DNA of 64,000 nucleotides from Albugo candida (GCA_040437565.1 JBDOQK010000027.1:62001-126000), one strand, 5' to 3'. Shown: positions 33,004 through 44,917, counted from the first letter of the stretch. Numbers and translations are program-made. Notes: generated from the letters alone by a model not told the origin.

Positions 33004-34128
33004 AGTAAATGTCTTGTGGGGCAATATTGCCATTTCCGATGTTGATACTTGATTTTGAATGAGAATTTTGCTTTGCAAAATGGAAGGAAATGAATAGAAA
33101 TGACACGATTACTCACTCAAAGTCACTTTTGCATAGGACGACAATCAAAAACAGTACAATGTGTGGCATATATTGGGCATTCTTCAACGATACGGAATTT
33201 CTCTACCTCGTCTTCTAGATGGACGGTTGATCTTTTCAGTGTATCAGACTGGGTACATGCTCCATCGTGTTTCTTCTTACATCGAACTTGGAATGCAGTC
33301 GTGGAAGGTGGCTGGGGCTGCAGGAAGTAATTTTATATTGGCCATCATCGTTGGTTTTCCATGTTGCTGATGTCGTAGTGACCATGCACATGACGTTTTA
33401 GTTCATGTCCTCCGCATTTTTCCAGTGACTGATTGTTCTCTCTGAGAGCCTTTGATTGCATTGTGTTGTACTGTCGGCGTCATGCCTGCTGTCTATGTAC
33501 ATAGTCCACTACATATCCCATCTTCCTTTGGCAAAGTAACGGAAGTAGGCAATGGGTCTTAGCCAAGATGTTTATGGGGTGTCAGATACGTAATATGACT
33601 ATTGTCTCCACTTACAAACATGTGACTCAATAGACACAATCCAAAAAGTAATACGCATCTCATTTCTGCGAGTCTAAAAGAGCATCAAGAACCAGATATT
33701 CATAGGAAGGATTGTCATCGCACTTTCAGCACATCATACGATAAAATGCAACAGGTTACTACTACGCTGCTTACTTCTCGCAGTAAAAAGTGAAAAAAGC
33801 GTTGTCGGTGTCGTTCATAGGAGGCGATATGCAATTTCTCAACCTACGCAATGTCAAATCACAAGCAACATTGCGCATTGATAGTTTGGTTTACCGCATC
33901 ATCTTTGAGAAGTCCCAATAAGATCTCTTGAGCAATATTGTCTGTACTATGGACGGGACTGGCCACGTGCGCACGTTTCACGCATGTGCATCTGCTCTCA
34001 AGTCCACCAACTCGTGAAAGCCTCTAAAGAGTATAGAAAAGGAGGCAAGCGTTATTGATGACAACATTCGACTTTGTTAAATAATGGCTTAATGTGATCA
34101 ATCCGTGTAATAACTCTATATTCATGCA
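33004..34128. other. Gene-poor spacer
   Basis: No recognisable gene. A frame at about 33138-33370 reads hydrophobic sequence but has no clear start. It could be downstream sequence of the coiled-coil gene after a splice at 33001. The last ~60 bp before 34129 are shared with 7953-8045. Confidence 0.35.
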
Positions 34129-35349
34129 ATGAAATCTTTGTTTTTACGTGCTCATATTCTTAAAAGCCCAGTACATGATTCTGAAGCGCGTTTCGTCGTT
34201 AATGTATCTCGCAATGCGATTCAGGAGTGCTTTGCGGTAGCGTACGGTGAGAGTAAGACGATACGTATCTACACATCATCCTCAGCAATGCTATTGCACG
34301 AATTTCCAATCATTCATGCTCATCTTCACGCAATGCTGTACACGTCCTTTGCGGACTCTATCGTCACACTTGAGAGCGACAACGATAGCGACGATGAAAT
34401 TTATCTGTGCGCGTACCATGACTGGCGTGAGAAAGATCTTGTGCGTGGGTACAAACTTCCATTAGGCGTCACATTGCAAGCACATCCGGTTCCTCTTTCC
34501 AGTCTGCTCGCTGTTTGCACAGTCACTGGACGTATTGCGGTAGCTATGGATTCTGTGATCAATTTATGGCAATGCAGTCATGGAATCTTCCATCATATCC
34601 TTGAGCTTTCAGTACACTTCACCAATTCCGAGACCAGCCCGTACATTCAAGACATTGCGATTCATGACAAGTACATTGCTGTAACATCACCAGTGGAGCT
34701 ACTAATTTTACAGATCCATTTCCATGATCGTCAGCAGCCCATACAATCTGAAGGTGATCGGATTTCTGATGATATAAAGGCACAATCAGTAGAAGAAAAG
34801 GAGTCTCAAAGTCTAAATCAGGTGCCTCCGGACGATATCCAATGCGTAAAGATACGATCGGCAGAAGATCTGAGGCATCTTACCAAGATCACTGTTACTA
34901 GCCGGGCTCGCGGTAGATTGGATCCGATCACTGGATTACGGAAGCTAAAGGCTGGAAAACGAGAGCAAAACATCAATAACAGGGCTGATATTGCTGATAA
35001 GAAGATCCAAAATGTCATCATGATAGAGTCGCGAGCACAATAAAGCCATCTGACGTCCGAATGAATCAAATTTTGTCGTATTATACGACGACCAATGACA
35101 TTGAAACCTTATTGTGTCGTTACTTTCCGCGAAACCATAGCGTTCGGAAACTCCAATTCTTGCCCGAAACCATTACATACGAGGGTGTGATTGCCATTGC
35201 AGCGCAGCGATATCCTCGCGTTCTGAGCACGACGATGGAACATGCTTTTCTTCACTACTTTATCCGACCAAGAGACGAGAACGTGCGCAAAGAAGTGTCG
35301 AAAAAGGTGCTCGGGGAGATCGAGAACAATCTCACGACAAGTCTTCCAA
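34129..35349 (+). pseudogene. Truncated HPS3 copy
   Basis: Begins with ATG AAA TCT and encodes the N-terminal beta-propeller region of an HPS3-like protein: YLCAYHDWREKD (human HPS3 has a similar FLRAYVNWRNK), then IAIHDKYIAVTSPVELLIL. From 34612 it is a near-copy of 36798-37569. Relative to that copy it lacks 9 bp near 34965 (in frame) and 25 bp near 35034. The second deletion shifts the frame and ends translation at 35043. At 35349/35350 the HPS3 homology stops and ankyrin/FYVE-gene sequence begins. It is therefore a broken partial duplicate, though it carries the only copy of the N-terminal region (34129-34611) in the window. Confidence 0.8.
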
Positions 35350-35455
35350 CATGGTCTTAAATATATTGAGGTCGAAGCAATTCGACTGGCTTATCCAGTG
35401 TGTTTCGAAACCTGACAAATGGGTCTCTGCAACCATTCAAGAATCGTGTATGCTG
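35350..35455 (+). repeat. Fragment of the ankyrin-FYVE gene
   Basis: 106 bp aligning without gaps to 41769-41874 with about 12 differences (about 89% identity). It corresponds to the segment between the last ankyrin repeat and the FYVE finger. It is joined to truncated HPS3 on the left and to repeat sequence resembling 29541 onward on the right. Confidence 0.9.
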
Positions 35456-35624
35456 CGTATATGTGCAACATTACACATGAGCATTCTGCTGCCCATTAGA
35501 CCATCATGGTAAAATATGAACACTTTCGTCACATATGCAAAGCGTTTGAAAAGAGTACTCAACTAAAGGTGGATGATAGGTAAGAATACCAACTAAACTG
35601 CAACGCCTTGCAGTGTTCTCCAAT

Positions 35625-36098
35625 ATGCTCTTACGCGTGTGCTTTGGTCACTTACGTTGTCTACCTGGAGGCACATTGAGCAATTCTTTGGATTCGGCTT
35701 ACACCGTGACGAAGCGATGGGCAACAAAGAAATCAAGAGGATCCAGTAAAAATGGTCGGGACTCGGAGTCTAAACGACTTGGAGTCAAGAAGTTTGGCGG
35801 GTAAGATCATATCCTTACACGTCTTTTTTATTGAGCTTATACAGTACCATGTTTGGGTAGACAAGCCGTCATTCCGGGTAACATTATCATTCGTCAGCGT
35901 GGGACAAAGTACCATCCGGCTCGTGGCGTAGGGATTGGGAAAGATCACACCATTTTCGCGGTCAGGGAAGGATACGTTCGTTTCTGGTATAACGTACCAA
36001 AAAAGCGTCAAGAAGTCTCTGTCAGAAACACACCTCAGCGGCTTGTTCCATCTATGCAGCAGCAAAGTACTGTTTTGTGTGATAATATACAGTCATAA
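35625..36098 (+). CDS. MRPL27: Mitochondrial ribosomal protein bL27m
   Basis: Two exons, 35625-35800 and 35861-36098, separated by a 60-bp GT-AG intron, encode 137 aa. The N-terminus [16 protein letters not shown] is Arg-rich, amphipathic and free of acidic residues, as in a mitochondrial presequence. The mature part is classic bL27: [20 protein letters not shown], then [20 protein letters not shown] and [21 protein letters not shown]27 reaches the peptidyl-transferase centre of the large subunit. The start at 35625 is the first ATG of the frame. A second copy of the 5' part lies at 29968. The tail after [12 protein letters not shown] is longer than in bacteria. Confidence 0.95.
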
Positions 36099-36351
36099 TC
36101 ATCGATATGGGCTATCACCCGAACAGATGATCCAAAATTGTTTCATTTAACTTCTAGTCTTAAAATTCTGAGCGCTCCCAAGCGGAATGATATAGTTCTT
36201 GGGGTAAGTCCTCAATTCTATGATCCTGTCTTGCCATTCGCTTTCGAGCACATATCCAAGGCCCCAGCAAAGTACGCTTCATGCTGGCCTCACACTTGAA
36301 CTAGTGGCCAGTATCATGATACATACACTCTATACGAGGTTGCAGATGAAA

Positions 36352-36697
36352 GACTAGGAACTACAGAACTGTATCAGCGGACATCAGGGCTAACGTATCG
36401 ACTATAACTCGATTCAATGACGTATAATAATTGCAATATTGACTTAGCAACCACATAGGTCATTCAATATCATAGTGAATTTGTAGCATTTTAGAATCTT
36501 TGCATGTGAATGCTACCTACGGGTATGTGACCCCGTACACCTGAATGGATACAATGGTTTTGAGAAGAAGGCTCCGTGAGTAATCATCGAAGGAATAAAG
36601 GCGAGCTGATCTTGTATCGTAAAGACGCTGAGATAGAAGGCTATCACGCACTCACACGGAAGTATACAAAATCTAGCATTGTCCACGTGTTCTGGCC
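36352..36697. repeat. Duplicated block, collinear with 30214-30559
   Basis: 346 bp downstream of the L27 gene, matching 30214-30559 without gaps. It ends at the N gap 36698-36797. Confidence 0.85.
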
Positions 36698-36797
36698 NNN
36701 NNNNNNNNNNNNNNNNNNNNNNNNNNNNNNNNNNNNNNNNNNNNNNNNNNNNNNNNNNNNNNNNNNNNNNNNNNNNNNNNNNNNNNNNNNNNNNNNN
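36698..36797. other. Assembly gap, no flanking overlap
   Basis: 100 N. The left flank is the L27-linked duplicated block and the right flank is in the middle of HPS3. The missing part should contain the HPS3 N-terminal region (about 480 bp or more by comparison with 34129-34611) and its promoter. Confidence 0.7.
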
Positions 36798-39700
36798 GTA
36801 CACTTCACCAATTCCGAGACCAGCCCGTACATTCAAGACATTGCGATTCATGACAAGTACATTGCTGTAACATCACCAGTGGAGCTACTAATTTTACAGA
36901 TCCATTTCCATGATCGTCAGCAGCCCATACAATCTGTAGGTGATCGAATTTCTGATCATATAAAGGCACAATCAGGAGAAGAAAATGAGTCTCAAAGTCT
37001 AAATCAGGTGCCTCCGGACGATATCCAATGCGTAAAGATACGATCGGCAGAAGATCTGAGGCATCTCACCAAGATCACTGTTACTAGCCGGGCTCGCGGT
37101 AGATTGGATCCCATCACTGGATTACGGAAGCTTAAGGCCGGAAAACGAAGCCCTGAAGAGCAAAACATCAATCACAGGGCTGATATTGCTGATAAGAAGA
37201 TCCAAAATGTCATCGTGATGGAGTCGGCAACTGAAGAAGCATCGCTTCTGAAAGGCACAATAAAGCCATCTGACGTCCGAATGAATCAGACTTTGTCGTA
37301 TTATACGACGGCCGATGATATTGCGACCTTATTGCGTCGTTACTTTCCATTAAACCATAGCGTTCGGAAACTCCAATTCTTGCCCGAAACCATTACATAC
37401 GAGGGTGTTATTGCCGTTGAAACGCAGCGATATCCTCGCCTCCTGGTCACGACGATGCAACATGCTTTTCTTTACTACTTCATACGACCAAGAGACGAGA
37501 ACGTGCGCAAAGAAGTGTCGAAAAAGGTGCTCGGGAAGGTCGAGGACAATTTCACGACAAGTCTTCCAAAACATCGTCCAAGTCGTCAGGTCGCTTTTGG
37601 TCAACGTGTCCTAAGAAGAAAAGCAAAAAGCAAATCGATTACTCATCTCTCACACCACGTACTGGTTGAATATGAGTTTCCTCTTCCTGTTATCTCAATT
37701 GCGGCAAATAGCTCTTTTTTATTTGTCGCTACGTCCATAGGTATCCAAGTATGGACCATATGGAATCCCTGCCATTACTTGGCAGCAAGACACGCATTAG
37801 CTGGATGGAGAGAAACCTGGCTTCTACAACCAAGCGCACCGCAACTTCTTTGTGTACAATCCATCCCATTTCAATCCGTCAAGTTGGTTGCGCTGGATTG
37901 CCATGTTGTTGTCGTACCAGCAAATGAAGCTCATGCATGTTCTTCACTACAATCAGAAAGTCTGGAAGCAAATTTTCGACTTCGAGAAAATGATTTTGAA
38001 GTCTCAAAAGGACAGAATAATCCGTTTGGTCGACGAATAACTAATTGGGGAATCTCAATGAAAGATACATCGCGAATTTTAATTCTTCAGCAAGCCCCGC
38101 CATCTCTTCTTTTTTCAAAGCTCATCCAGATTTTTCAAGCTTCGAGTGATGAAGAGACGAATTCCGTGCAGAATCAACGCCTCATTGACTTGATGCTCAG
38201 CTTCTTCTCCTTATATCGATTCCGTGCTAATGTGGGTCTTAGCGTTCTTAAGTGCTTTGAAGCAGAAATTAATTCGAAGAAAGCCCAGCGCGATAAAACG
38301 TTTGCTACGGATAATCTAGCACTTGAGATCGAGACCGATATATATGACTCCTTGGCACGCAAGTGTGCTCAAGTTCTTGCAAATGTGTTCACTAAAGACC
38401 CAGCCGCACGAGATATTGCCCGAGCCATTCCACTATTTATCGCATCCAATGTTCCACCGACAGAAGTTCTGAATCGTTTGGAGTGTTTGGAAACACCAGA
38501 TAATTCTGAACAGGTTTCGCAAGCAATCAAAAAGTATCTAAAAGCTCTGGCATTTCCATCTCAAGGAAAGACATTGGAAGAGAATGCTCATTCGAGGCAA
38601 TCTTCAAAGGAGGTCCAGGATCAAGGCAGTGATGGCATTATGCAAATCCTATTGCGCTATTTCGGAAAATACGCACCTGAGCAACTTGCTCGTCTGGTCA
38701 TGGATGCTTCACTTGCTTGGACTTGCAATGATCTTGAGCTCGCTCTCGAACAGCTGTCGATCGAATCGAAGCAAACAGTTACGGTACAATCTGCGTTTCT
38801 TGTTCTTCTTCTGCATGGACACAAATTTGGTGACAGAGTTGATGCGCGGAGGTTCCCTTATTTGTCCAAATGTTCCTCGTATGACACAATAAGCAACCTA
38901 GTGAAAGCTATGCTGGAGAATTCCCCACAGGAATTGAGCCAACTATGCGTCGCACACCCGGAATTGCTCATTGTCGCTCATGATGGCAACAAGACAGCCA
39001 CGTCCTCATTTCTGTCCCAAGCCTTTTTGCGATTAAACCCTCACATATTTGTCGTGACTTTGGGGAAGACGTTCTTCGAGATGCTCATGCACATGCACAA
39101 AACAGTGATCTCAGCGGTTTTCCATTGTTTGAGTGCCATCGGACCTCCAGCTCTTATTTATATGGATAGAATGCGATCGTTCTATTATGAGCAATCTCTC
39201 ACTGGGTACAAAGACGTCAGTGAAGAATTTAAGTCGTCGGATTGTATACTTGTTCGCTTTCTCTGGTTTCTCGTACAGTCATTTCCAAGTCTCGACGATA
39301 AAGCGGATCAAGGGGAATTGCTCGAACACGATGAGGATTGGAAGCGAACAAAACTGACTTTGGCAATGGAGTATATTTATTTGGTGACACGATTAAGTAC
39401 AACTATCAGAAGTAAACAGAGCAGCCAGCTGTATTTCGAGCTCTTGCCATTCTTTGACGATATCTGCCCAGTTCAAGTAATCAAACACGTGGAGGCAAAG
39501 CTCGCTGAATGGATCCTAAAGTACCTGAGAACTCGCTGCCTGGAGCAAGAAGACGTACATGATCGTCCACTTCTTTCCCTGCTTTACGCAAATGTGCTGT
39601 CTATTCTTACATCGGGATCTTCCTTTGTGGACTATCATTCCATTCTCGAATGCCATGGAAAAGCAAGGAACGCATTAGAGACATTGATAGCGCTTGTCAG

Positions 39701-40460
39701 TTTTCCCAGAAAACACAGGTGTGTGAATGTATTGCACTACGGCCCACTTTGTATTGAATTTGTGGGTGTAATAGNNNNNNNNNNNNNNNNNNNNNNNNNN
39801 NNNNNNNNNNNNNNNNNNNNNNNNNNNNNNNNNNNNNNNNNNNNNNNNNNNNNNNNNNNNNNNNNNNNNNNNNNCTTTACGCAAATGTGCTGTCTATTCT
39901 TACATCGGGATCTTCCTTTGTGGACTATCATTCCATTCTCGAATGCCATGGAAAAGCAAGGAACGCATTAGAGACATTGATAGCGCTGTGTTTTCCCAGA
40001 AAACACAGGTGTGTGAATGTATTGCACTACGGCCCACTTTGTATTGAATTTGTGGGTGTAATAGGACATCAGAAGGACTCGACCTTCTTATTCGTGAGAA
40101 TGCGTGTAGTGCATTTTTGGTGCCTTATGCGAAGAATTATTGCACTCATCTGGAAGATTGGCGCTATCTAATCAGCTTACTCTCCGTTGAGAGAATAAGC
40201 GGTGAAGTAAGTTGCTTTTTTGAATATTTTGGAGGTCATTGCTCATTCAATTTGCTTTGATATGACTTGACCACCAGGGCGATCGACAACAGCTTTTACA
40301 GCATATCTTGCGTGATCTAGCAAATACTCTCTCACCCACAGAATTGTTGGATATCCTTCCTGGTGATACTGACTTTCTACTCTATCTCCCAGCCATTACA
40401 AAATGTCTGCAAAACAGCGAGAAAATTCCAATGAATACAAGAGAAGGGCGTCTTTGTTGA
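36798..40460 (+). CDS. HPS3: HPS3-like BLOC-2 subunit (5' end missing)
   Basis: Open from the gap at 36797. The first coding exon runs to about 40008, counting the overlap 39582-39774 / 39875-40064 once. A 56-bp intron ends at 40064, then exons 40065-40206 and 40278-40460. Similarity to animal HPS3 is by order and motif: a propeller strand KYIAVTSPVELLILQI, then RRYFPLNHSVRKLQFLPE, a second propeller piece SSFLFVATSIGIQVW, a long helical region, then EGLDLLIRENACSAFLVPYA and the C-terminal LDILPGDTDFLLYLPAI (human NVLPEDGTATFFLPY). HPS3 is part of BLOC-2, which sorts cargo to lysosome-related organelles. With the N-terminus restored the size would be near the human 1004 aa or somewhat larger. 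VPS39-like proteins are the alternative. Confidence 0.72.
39582..40064. other. Assembly gap with ~190-bp duplicated contig ends
   Basis: 39582-39774 (193 bp) and 39875-40064 (190 bp) are the same sequence around 100 N. They differ at one place: GCGCTTGTCAGTTTTCCC versus GCGCTGTGTTTTCCC. Both keep the frame (IALVSFPRK or IALCFPRK). One version is a contig-end error or the two come from different alleles. Confidence 0.9.
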
Positions 40461-40968
40461 ATTCCTAGTAGTCGATACGAAAAGCAATATATAAAATTTC
40501 GCAATAGATAAGCAATGTCGTGTGAATGCACGCACAGTTGTCCGAAAAGCGCAATTAACGGAAAGGCAGTTAGTTGCCGCTCTGACAAATGGAATAAAGT
40601 CAGTAATTTCTCAGCAGTAGGCTTTCATTTCGCATCAGCACACCCGTTTTGTCGTGCTGTATTGTCCAAAAATAGCGTTGAAATATCTTTACGTCGTACA
40701 TTCGGCGTTCCGACCAAAGAGGCGTTATACGTTATAATCGATTGCTACTGTCAACTGACTAATCAATTGCGACATTTTTGTCAATTATCAAAGCCAGCGA
40801 ATGCGAACTCTGGCCGATCCTTTACGAAATAGAAGGAAATAAAATTAAAAAAATATTGAATCGGAAGGATGACGCAATCGGGTGTTGAAATTCGCGACCA
40901 CTCCATTTCTGATTGCGTTTGCAACTGATCTCTCACTTCAATTGATTTATCCGTTTACACCGGCACTC
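40461..40968. promoter_or_regulatory. Spacer HPS3 to ankyrin-FYVE gene
   Basis: No convincing gene. An ATG frame at 40515-40832 (105 residues) has no recognisable domain and is probably chance. The promoter of the ankyrin-FYVE gene should be here. Confidence 0.35.
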
Positions 40969-42189
40969 ATGAACAAGGGTAATAAAGAGGACGATGTTTC
41001 GCTTACATCGACGTGTACAATGAATTCAGAGAAATCGGAATGGGTGTCCATACTGAAAAATTCTCTTACTAAACAGCAATGGACGCGCGAAAGCTTGTCC
41101 TCGCACATAACAAACTACTTTAATGCGTTAAGCCCCGATAACCACAAACGTATTCGTTGGGATTTTATGGATATGGCGAGCAGGTGGAAGAGGATGGGAT
41201 ACAACCCTTATCAGCCTGATGCTAATGGCTACACAACACTACATCGTGCAGCAGAAGGTGGTGAATCCGCGATATTGTGCAATTTACTTTCAATGTATGA
41301 TGGTCCACAACACCAGATTGCGGCTGTAAAAACAAAAGAACATGAGTTTATACCACTACATCTGGCCGCCAAGTACGGTCATTACGATGCTGTCAAAGTA
41401 CTCACACAGCCTGCGTTATGCTCATTGATCGATGAGACCGATAGGAATGGAAATACTGCGCTTTTGTTTGCTGCAGCATGCAGAATGCCGGAAACTTACG
41501 ACATAGTGTCAATGTTATTATCGTTAGGGGCCGATCACACAAAAACGAATTTGTTCAAAATCTCACCGATACTCGCTCATATATTGATTCTCCGAGTGGA
41601 TGACGCAAAAATCCTCACACTACTTTTGAATTATGGATGCGATCCCAACACACAAGATTCCAATGGGGATACAATATTGCATCATGCAGTTCGGAAAAGA
41701 CTGTGGAAAGTCTCAGCCACTTTGGTACGTCACTGTGCAAGCATGACCATCCTTAACGATGACGGTGTCATGGTCTTGAATATATTGGGGTCCAGGCAAT
41801 TCGACTGGCTAATTCAGTTTGTTTCGAAACCTGACAAATGGGTCTCCGCAACCGTACAAAAATCGTGCATGCTGTGTTCTACTCGATTTAGTTTCCTCAA
41901 CCGCCCGCATCATTGTCGGCTATGCGGTCGAATCTGCTGTGGTCCATGCTCAGATTATAGACGAAAGCTACCTTTCCAGCTCCAAAAGACAACTGATAAA
42001 TCGCTTTCTATGGGGCGGAGATATTCATTTTTCACGAAACTTGCCAAAGGCTGTAAGAATAGCAATCAAACAGATCGTTCCAGTACGGACAGCGTATTAC
42101 GTAGCGTAGTTAGAGGTAGAAAACGTTTCAATACTCTTCATCGTGTGTGTGAGAGATGCATCAATGTAACAAGCATTTTTGTGCAATAA
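40969..42189 (+). CDS. Ankyrin-repeat protein with C-terminal FYVE finger
   Basis: Intronless, 406 aa from the ATG at 40969; the frame is open further upstream but without an ATG in good position. Ankyrin repeats occupy about residues 80-260: [73 protein letters not shown]. The C-terminus holds a FYVE-type zinc finger: [20 protein letters not shown] then GRICCGPCS and a final CERC. The RPHHCRLCG core is the phosphatidylinositol-3-phosphate binding signature. Such proteins are recruited to early endosomes, where RAB5 acts. Animal ANKFY1 combines the same modules in a larger protein. It lies only 47 bp upstream of epsilon-tubulin on the same strand. Confidence 0.9.
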   Translation: MNKGNKEDDVSLTSTCTMNSEKSEWVSILKNSLTKQQWTRESLSSHITNYFNALSPDNHKRIRWDFMDMASRWKRMGYNPYQPDANGYTTLHRAAEGGESAILCNLLSMYDGPQHQIAAVKTKEHEFIPLHLAAKYGHYDAVKVLTQPALCSLIDETDRNGNTALLFAAACRMPETYDIVSMLLSLGADHTKTNLFKISPILAHILILRVDDAKILTLLLNYGCDPNTQDSNGDTILHHAVRKRLWKVSATLVRHCASMTILNDDGVMVLNILGSRQFDWLIQFVSKPDKWVSATVQKSCMLCSTRFSFLNRPHHCRLCGRICCGPCSDYRRKLPFQLQKTTDKSLSMGRRYSFFTKLAKGCKNSNQTDRSSTDSVLRSVVRGRKRFNTLHRVCERCINVTSIFVQ

Positions 42190-42236
42190 ATCGAGCAATT
42201 CGCTGCTCAATTTTGTGTTTTCACATTTATATCATA
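42190..42236 (+). promoter_or_regulatory. 47-bp spacer before epsilon-tubulin
   Basis: The whole distance from the ankyrin-FYVE stop to the epsilon-tubulin ATG. The 3' UTR of one and the 5' UTR or promoter of the other must overlap or extend into the neighbouring reading frames. Confidence 0.5.
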
Positions 42237-44917
42237 ATGCCGCGGGAAATCATTACACTTCAAATTGGGCAATGCGGGAATCAAATCGGACGGCAGTTTT
42301 GGCAATCAGCACTTGAAGAGCATGCAAATGTACAGTATGTGACGAATCACATGATCAGCGCGATGTAATGGGTGCAATTATAGTCACAGAAAGCTCAGTA
42401 TAACGACAGTATGAGTACATTTTTTCGAAATGTCGATAGAAGTACTGGAAGAGATGTTTGCACTGACACCGGGGTGGTACAATCTCTAAAAGCTCGAGCT
42501 ATTTTGATCGATATGGAACAAGGTCCAGTATCTGAAACCTTAGGTGGACCGTTAGGAGCTCTGTTTGATCATCAGCAGTTGATAACGGATGTCTCGGGTG
42601 CAGGTAATAATTGGTATGTGAAGGATTAAATGTTGGTAGTCGATTTACAGTATTGATGGAGGGCCCACGGATACTGCGTATACGGACCACAATATCGCGA
42701 AATGTTATTATCAAAGCTGCATCAAGCCGTCGAATTATGTGATTCACTGCAATCCTTTTTCTTACTGCATTCCATGGGAGGAGGAACGGGTATCTAAGCG
42801 GCTGCGTATTTAATTGCATTCCAACATGCTTTAATGTCAGGTTCTGGATTGGGAACGTACATTCTCGAGCTACTTGAGGACGAATTTCCCCAAGTNNNNN
42901 NNNNNNNNNNNNNNNNNNNNNNNNNNNNNNNNNNNNNNNNNNNNNNNNNNNNNNNNNNNNNNNNNNNNNNNNNNNNNNNNNNNNNNNNNNNNNNNCAATT
43001 ATAGTCACAGAAAGCTCAGTATAACGACAGTATGAGTACATTTTTTCGAAATGTCGATAGAAGTACTGGAAGAGATGTTTGCACTGACACCGGGGTGGTA
43101 CAATCTCTAAAAGCTCGAGCTATTTTGATCGATATGGAACAAGGTCCAGTATCTGAAACCTTAGGTGGACCGTTAGGAGCTCTGTTTGATCATCAGCAGT
43201 TGATAACGGATGTCTCGGGTGCAGGTAATAATTGGTATGTGAAGGATTAAATGTTGGTAGTCGATTTACAGTATTGATGGAGGGCCCACGGATACTGCGT
43301 ATACGGACCACAATATCGCGAAATGTTATTATCAAAGCTGCATCAAGCCGTCGAATTATGTGATTCACTGCAATCCTTTTTCTTACTGCATTCCATGGGA
43401 GGAGGAACGGGTATCTAAGCGGCTGCGTATTTAATTGCATTCCAACATGCTTTAATGTCAGGTTCTGGATTGGGAACGTACATTCTCGAGCTACTTGAGG
43501 ACGAATTTCCCCAAGTATATCGATTTACTACAGGTAGGAAATCTTTCGGATGGTGCAAGTCTCTGGGTCTTGATCGTACAGAAGCTATCTTCCCATCTAG
43601 TGACGACGACGTGATCACATCACCGTACAATAGCCTTATGGCGCTGGAAAAGCTCATTGAGCATGCGGATTGCGTTCTTCCCGTCGAAAATGAAGCACTT
43701 TACAATTTGTGTGCTAAAATGGCGGTACGATTCCTATTTTGAGTAATTTATAGTTTATTTGACGCAAGATTTTCTATACAGATTGGTAAGACTGCCGACA
43801 AGAAGATTGTTGAAGGTTCAAGGCTATCTGAAAATGTGCAAAGTATCCAAAAACTACGAAAATTCTATCAACTTTCAGTCGATGTCAAACAAAATGCGAA
43901 AACAAAGGTGAACGATACGTCTCGGAAAAAAACAAAGGAGGATTCTTTCCATGATATGAACAATGTCGTAGCCCGTATGCTGTCCAATCTTACAAGCTCT
44001 ATGCGCTTTGAAGGATCCTTGAATGTGGACCTCAATGAAATCACTACCAATCTGGTACCATACCCGAGACTTCACTTCCTAGTGCCCAGTATCAGTCCAT
44101 GCTATCAATCAATGGATCTGCGCGATGCACATCATCAGAAGTATATGGAGAAATTATTTCGGCAGCTTTTTGAATCAGACTCTCAGCTGCTCTGCTGCTC
44201 GCCACGCTCCAGTGTTTATCTCGCTTGTGGCATCTTGGCTCGTGGACGCCATGTGACGATTTCTGATTTGAATGACAGCATAAAGCATATACAGCGTGAT
44301 ATTTCTATCATTCCTTGGAATCAAGAAGGATTCAAGATCGGTCTATGTCACGTTTCCCCGGCAGGACAGCNNNNNNNNNNNNNNNNNNNNNNNNNNNNNN
44401 NNNNNNNNNNNNNNNNNNNNNNNNNNNNNNNNNNNNNNNNNNNNNNNNNNNNNNNNNNNNNNNNNNNNNNCAGCTGCTCTGCTGCTCGCCACGCTCCAGT
44501 GTTTATCTCGCTTGTGGCATCTTGGCTCGTGGACGCCATGTGACGATTTCTGATTTGAATGACAGCATAAAGCATATACAGCGTGATATTTCTATCATTC
44601 CTTGGAATCAAGAAGGATTCAAGATCGGTCTATGTCACGTTTCCCCGGCAGGACAGCCTGTATCGCTGCTAGGCCTCAGTAATAACTGCAGTATTGGACA
44701 GACATTTAAGCGAATACACTACCGAACAAACAAGTTTTACAAGCGTAAGGCCCATCTCCATCATTACACGGAATTCATGGAATCATCTTGTGTGGACAAC
44801 GCGCTAGAATCAGTCTCCAAATTAGTACAAGACTACCAGACGCTGGAACGAGGTCGTCCATACGCCCGGAGCGGCTATAATTGTGCTTCTTATAAACCTC
44901 TACGACCCCTCGTGTAA
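42237..44917 (+). CDS. TUBE1: Epsilon-tubulin
   Basis: Six exons: 42237-42338, 43011-43234, 43283-43410, 43462-43533, 43582-43724 and 43782-44917. Two overlaps must be counted once (42375-42895 = 42996-43516; 44184-44370 = 44471-44657). The collapsed coding length is 1518 bp, 505 aa, near the human 475. Epsilon-specific matches run throughout: [27 protein letters not shown]-like [29 protein letters not shown], the GTP-binding [69 protein letters not shown] and [11 protein letters not shown]. Epsilon-tubulin is required for centriole triplet formation, so the organism should have basal bodies or flagellate cells. Intron 1 has an unusual donor, GTGACG. Confidence 0.96.
42375..43516. other. Assembly gap with 521-bp duplicated contig ends
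   Basis: 42375-42895 is repeated at 42996-43516 around 100 N. It contains three exons or part-exons of epsilon-tubulin. This is the largest overlap in the window. Confidence 0.95.
44184..44657. other. Assembly gap with 187-bp duplicated contig ends
   Basis: 44184-44370 is repeated at 44471-44657 around 100 N within the last epsilon-tubulin exon. Collapsing restores a continuous frame. Confidence 0.95.

Noticed and set aside
36576-36697. Apparent N-terminal extension of HPS3 reading through the N gap
   Set aside because: The sequence before the gap belongs to the duplicated L27-linked non-coding block (copy at 30214-30559), so the joined frame is an accident.
40515-40832. 105-residue plus-strand frame between HPS3 and the ankyrin gene
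   Set aside because: No domain, unusual composition, and the position fits a promoter region.
42375-43516. Apparent duplicated tubulin exons suggesting two tandem epsilon-tubulin genes
   Set aside because: The copies show no difference by eye and abut a 100-N gap; collapsing them gives one full-length frame.
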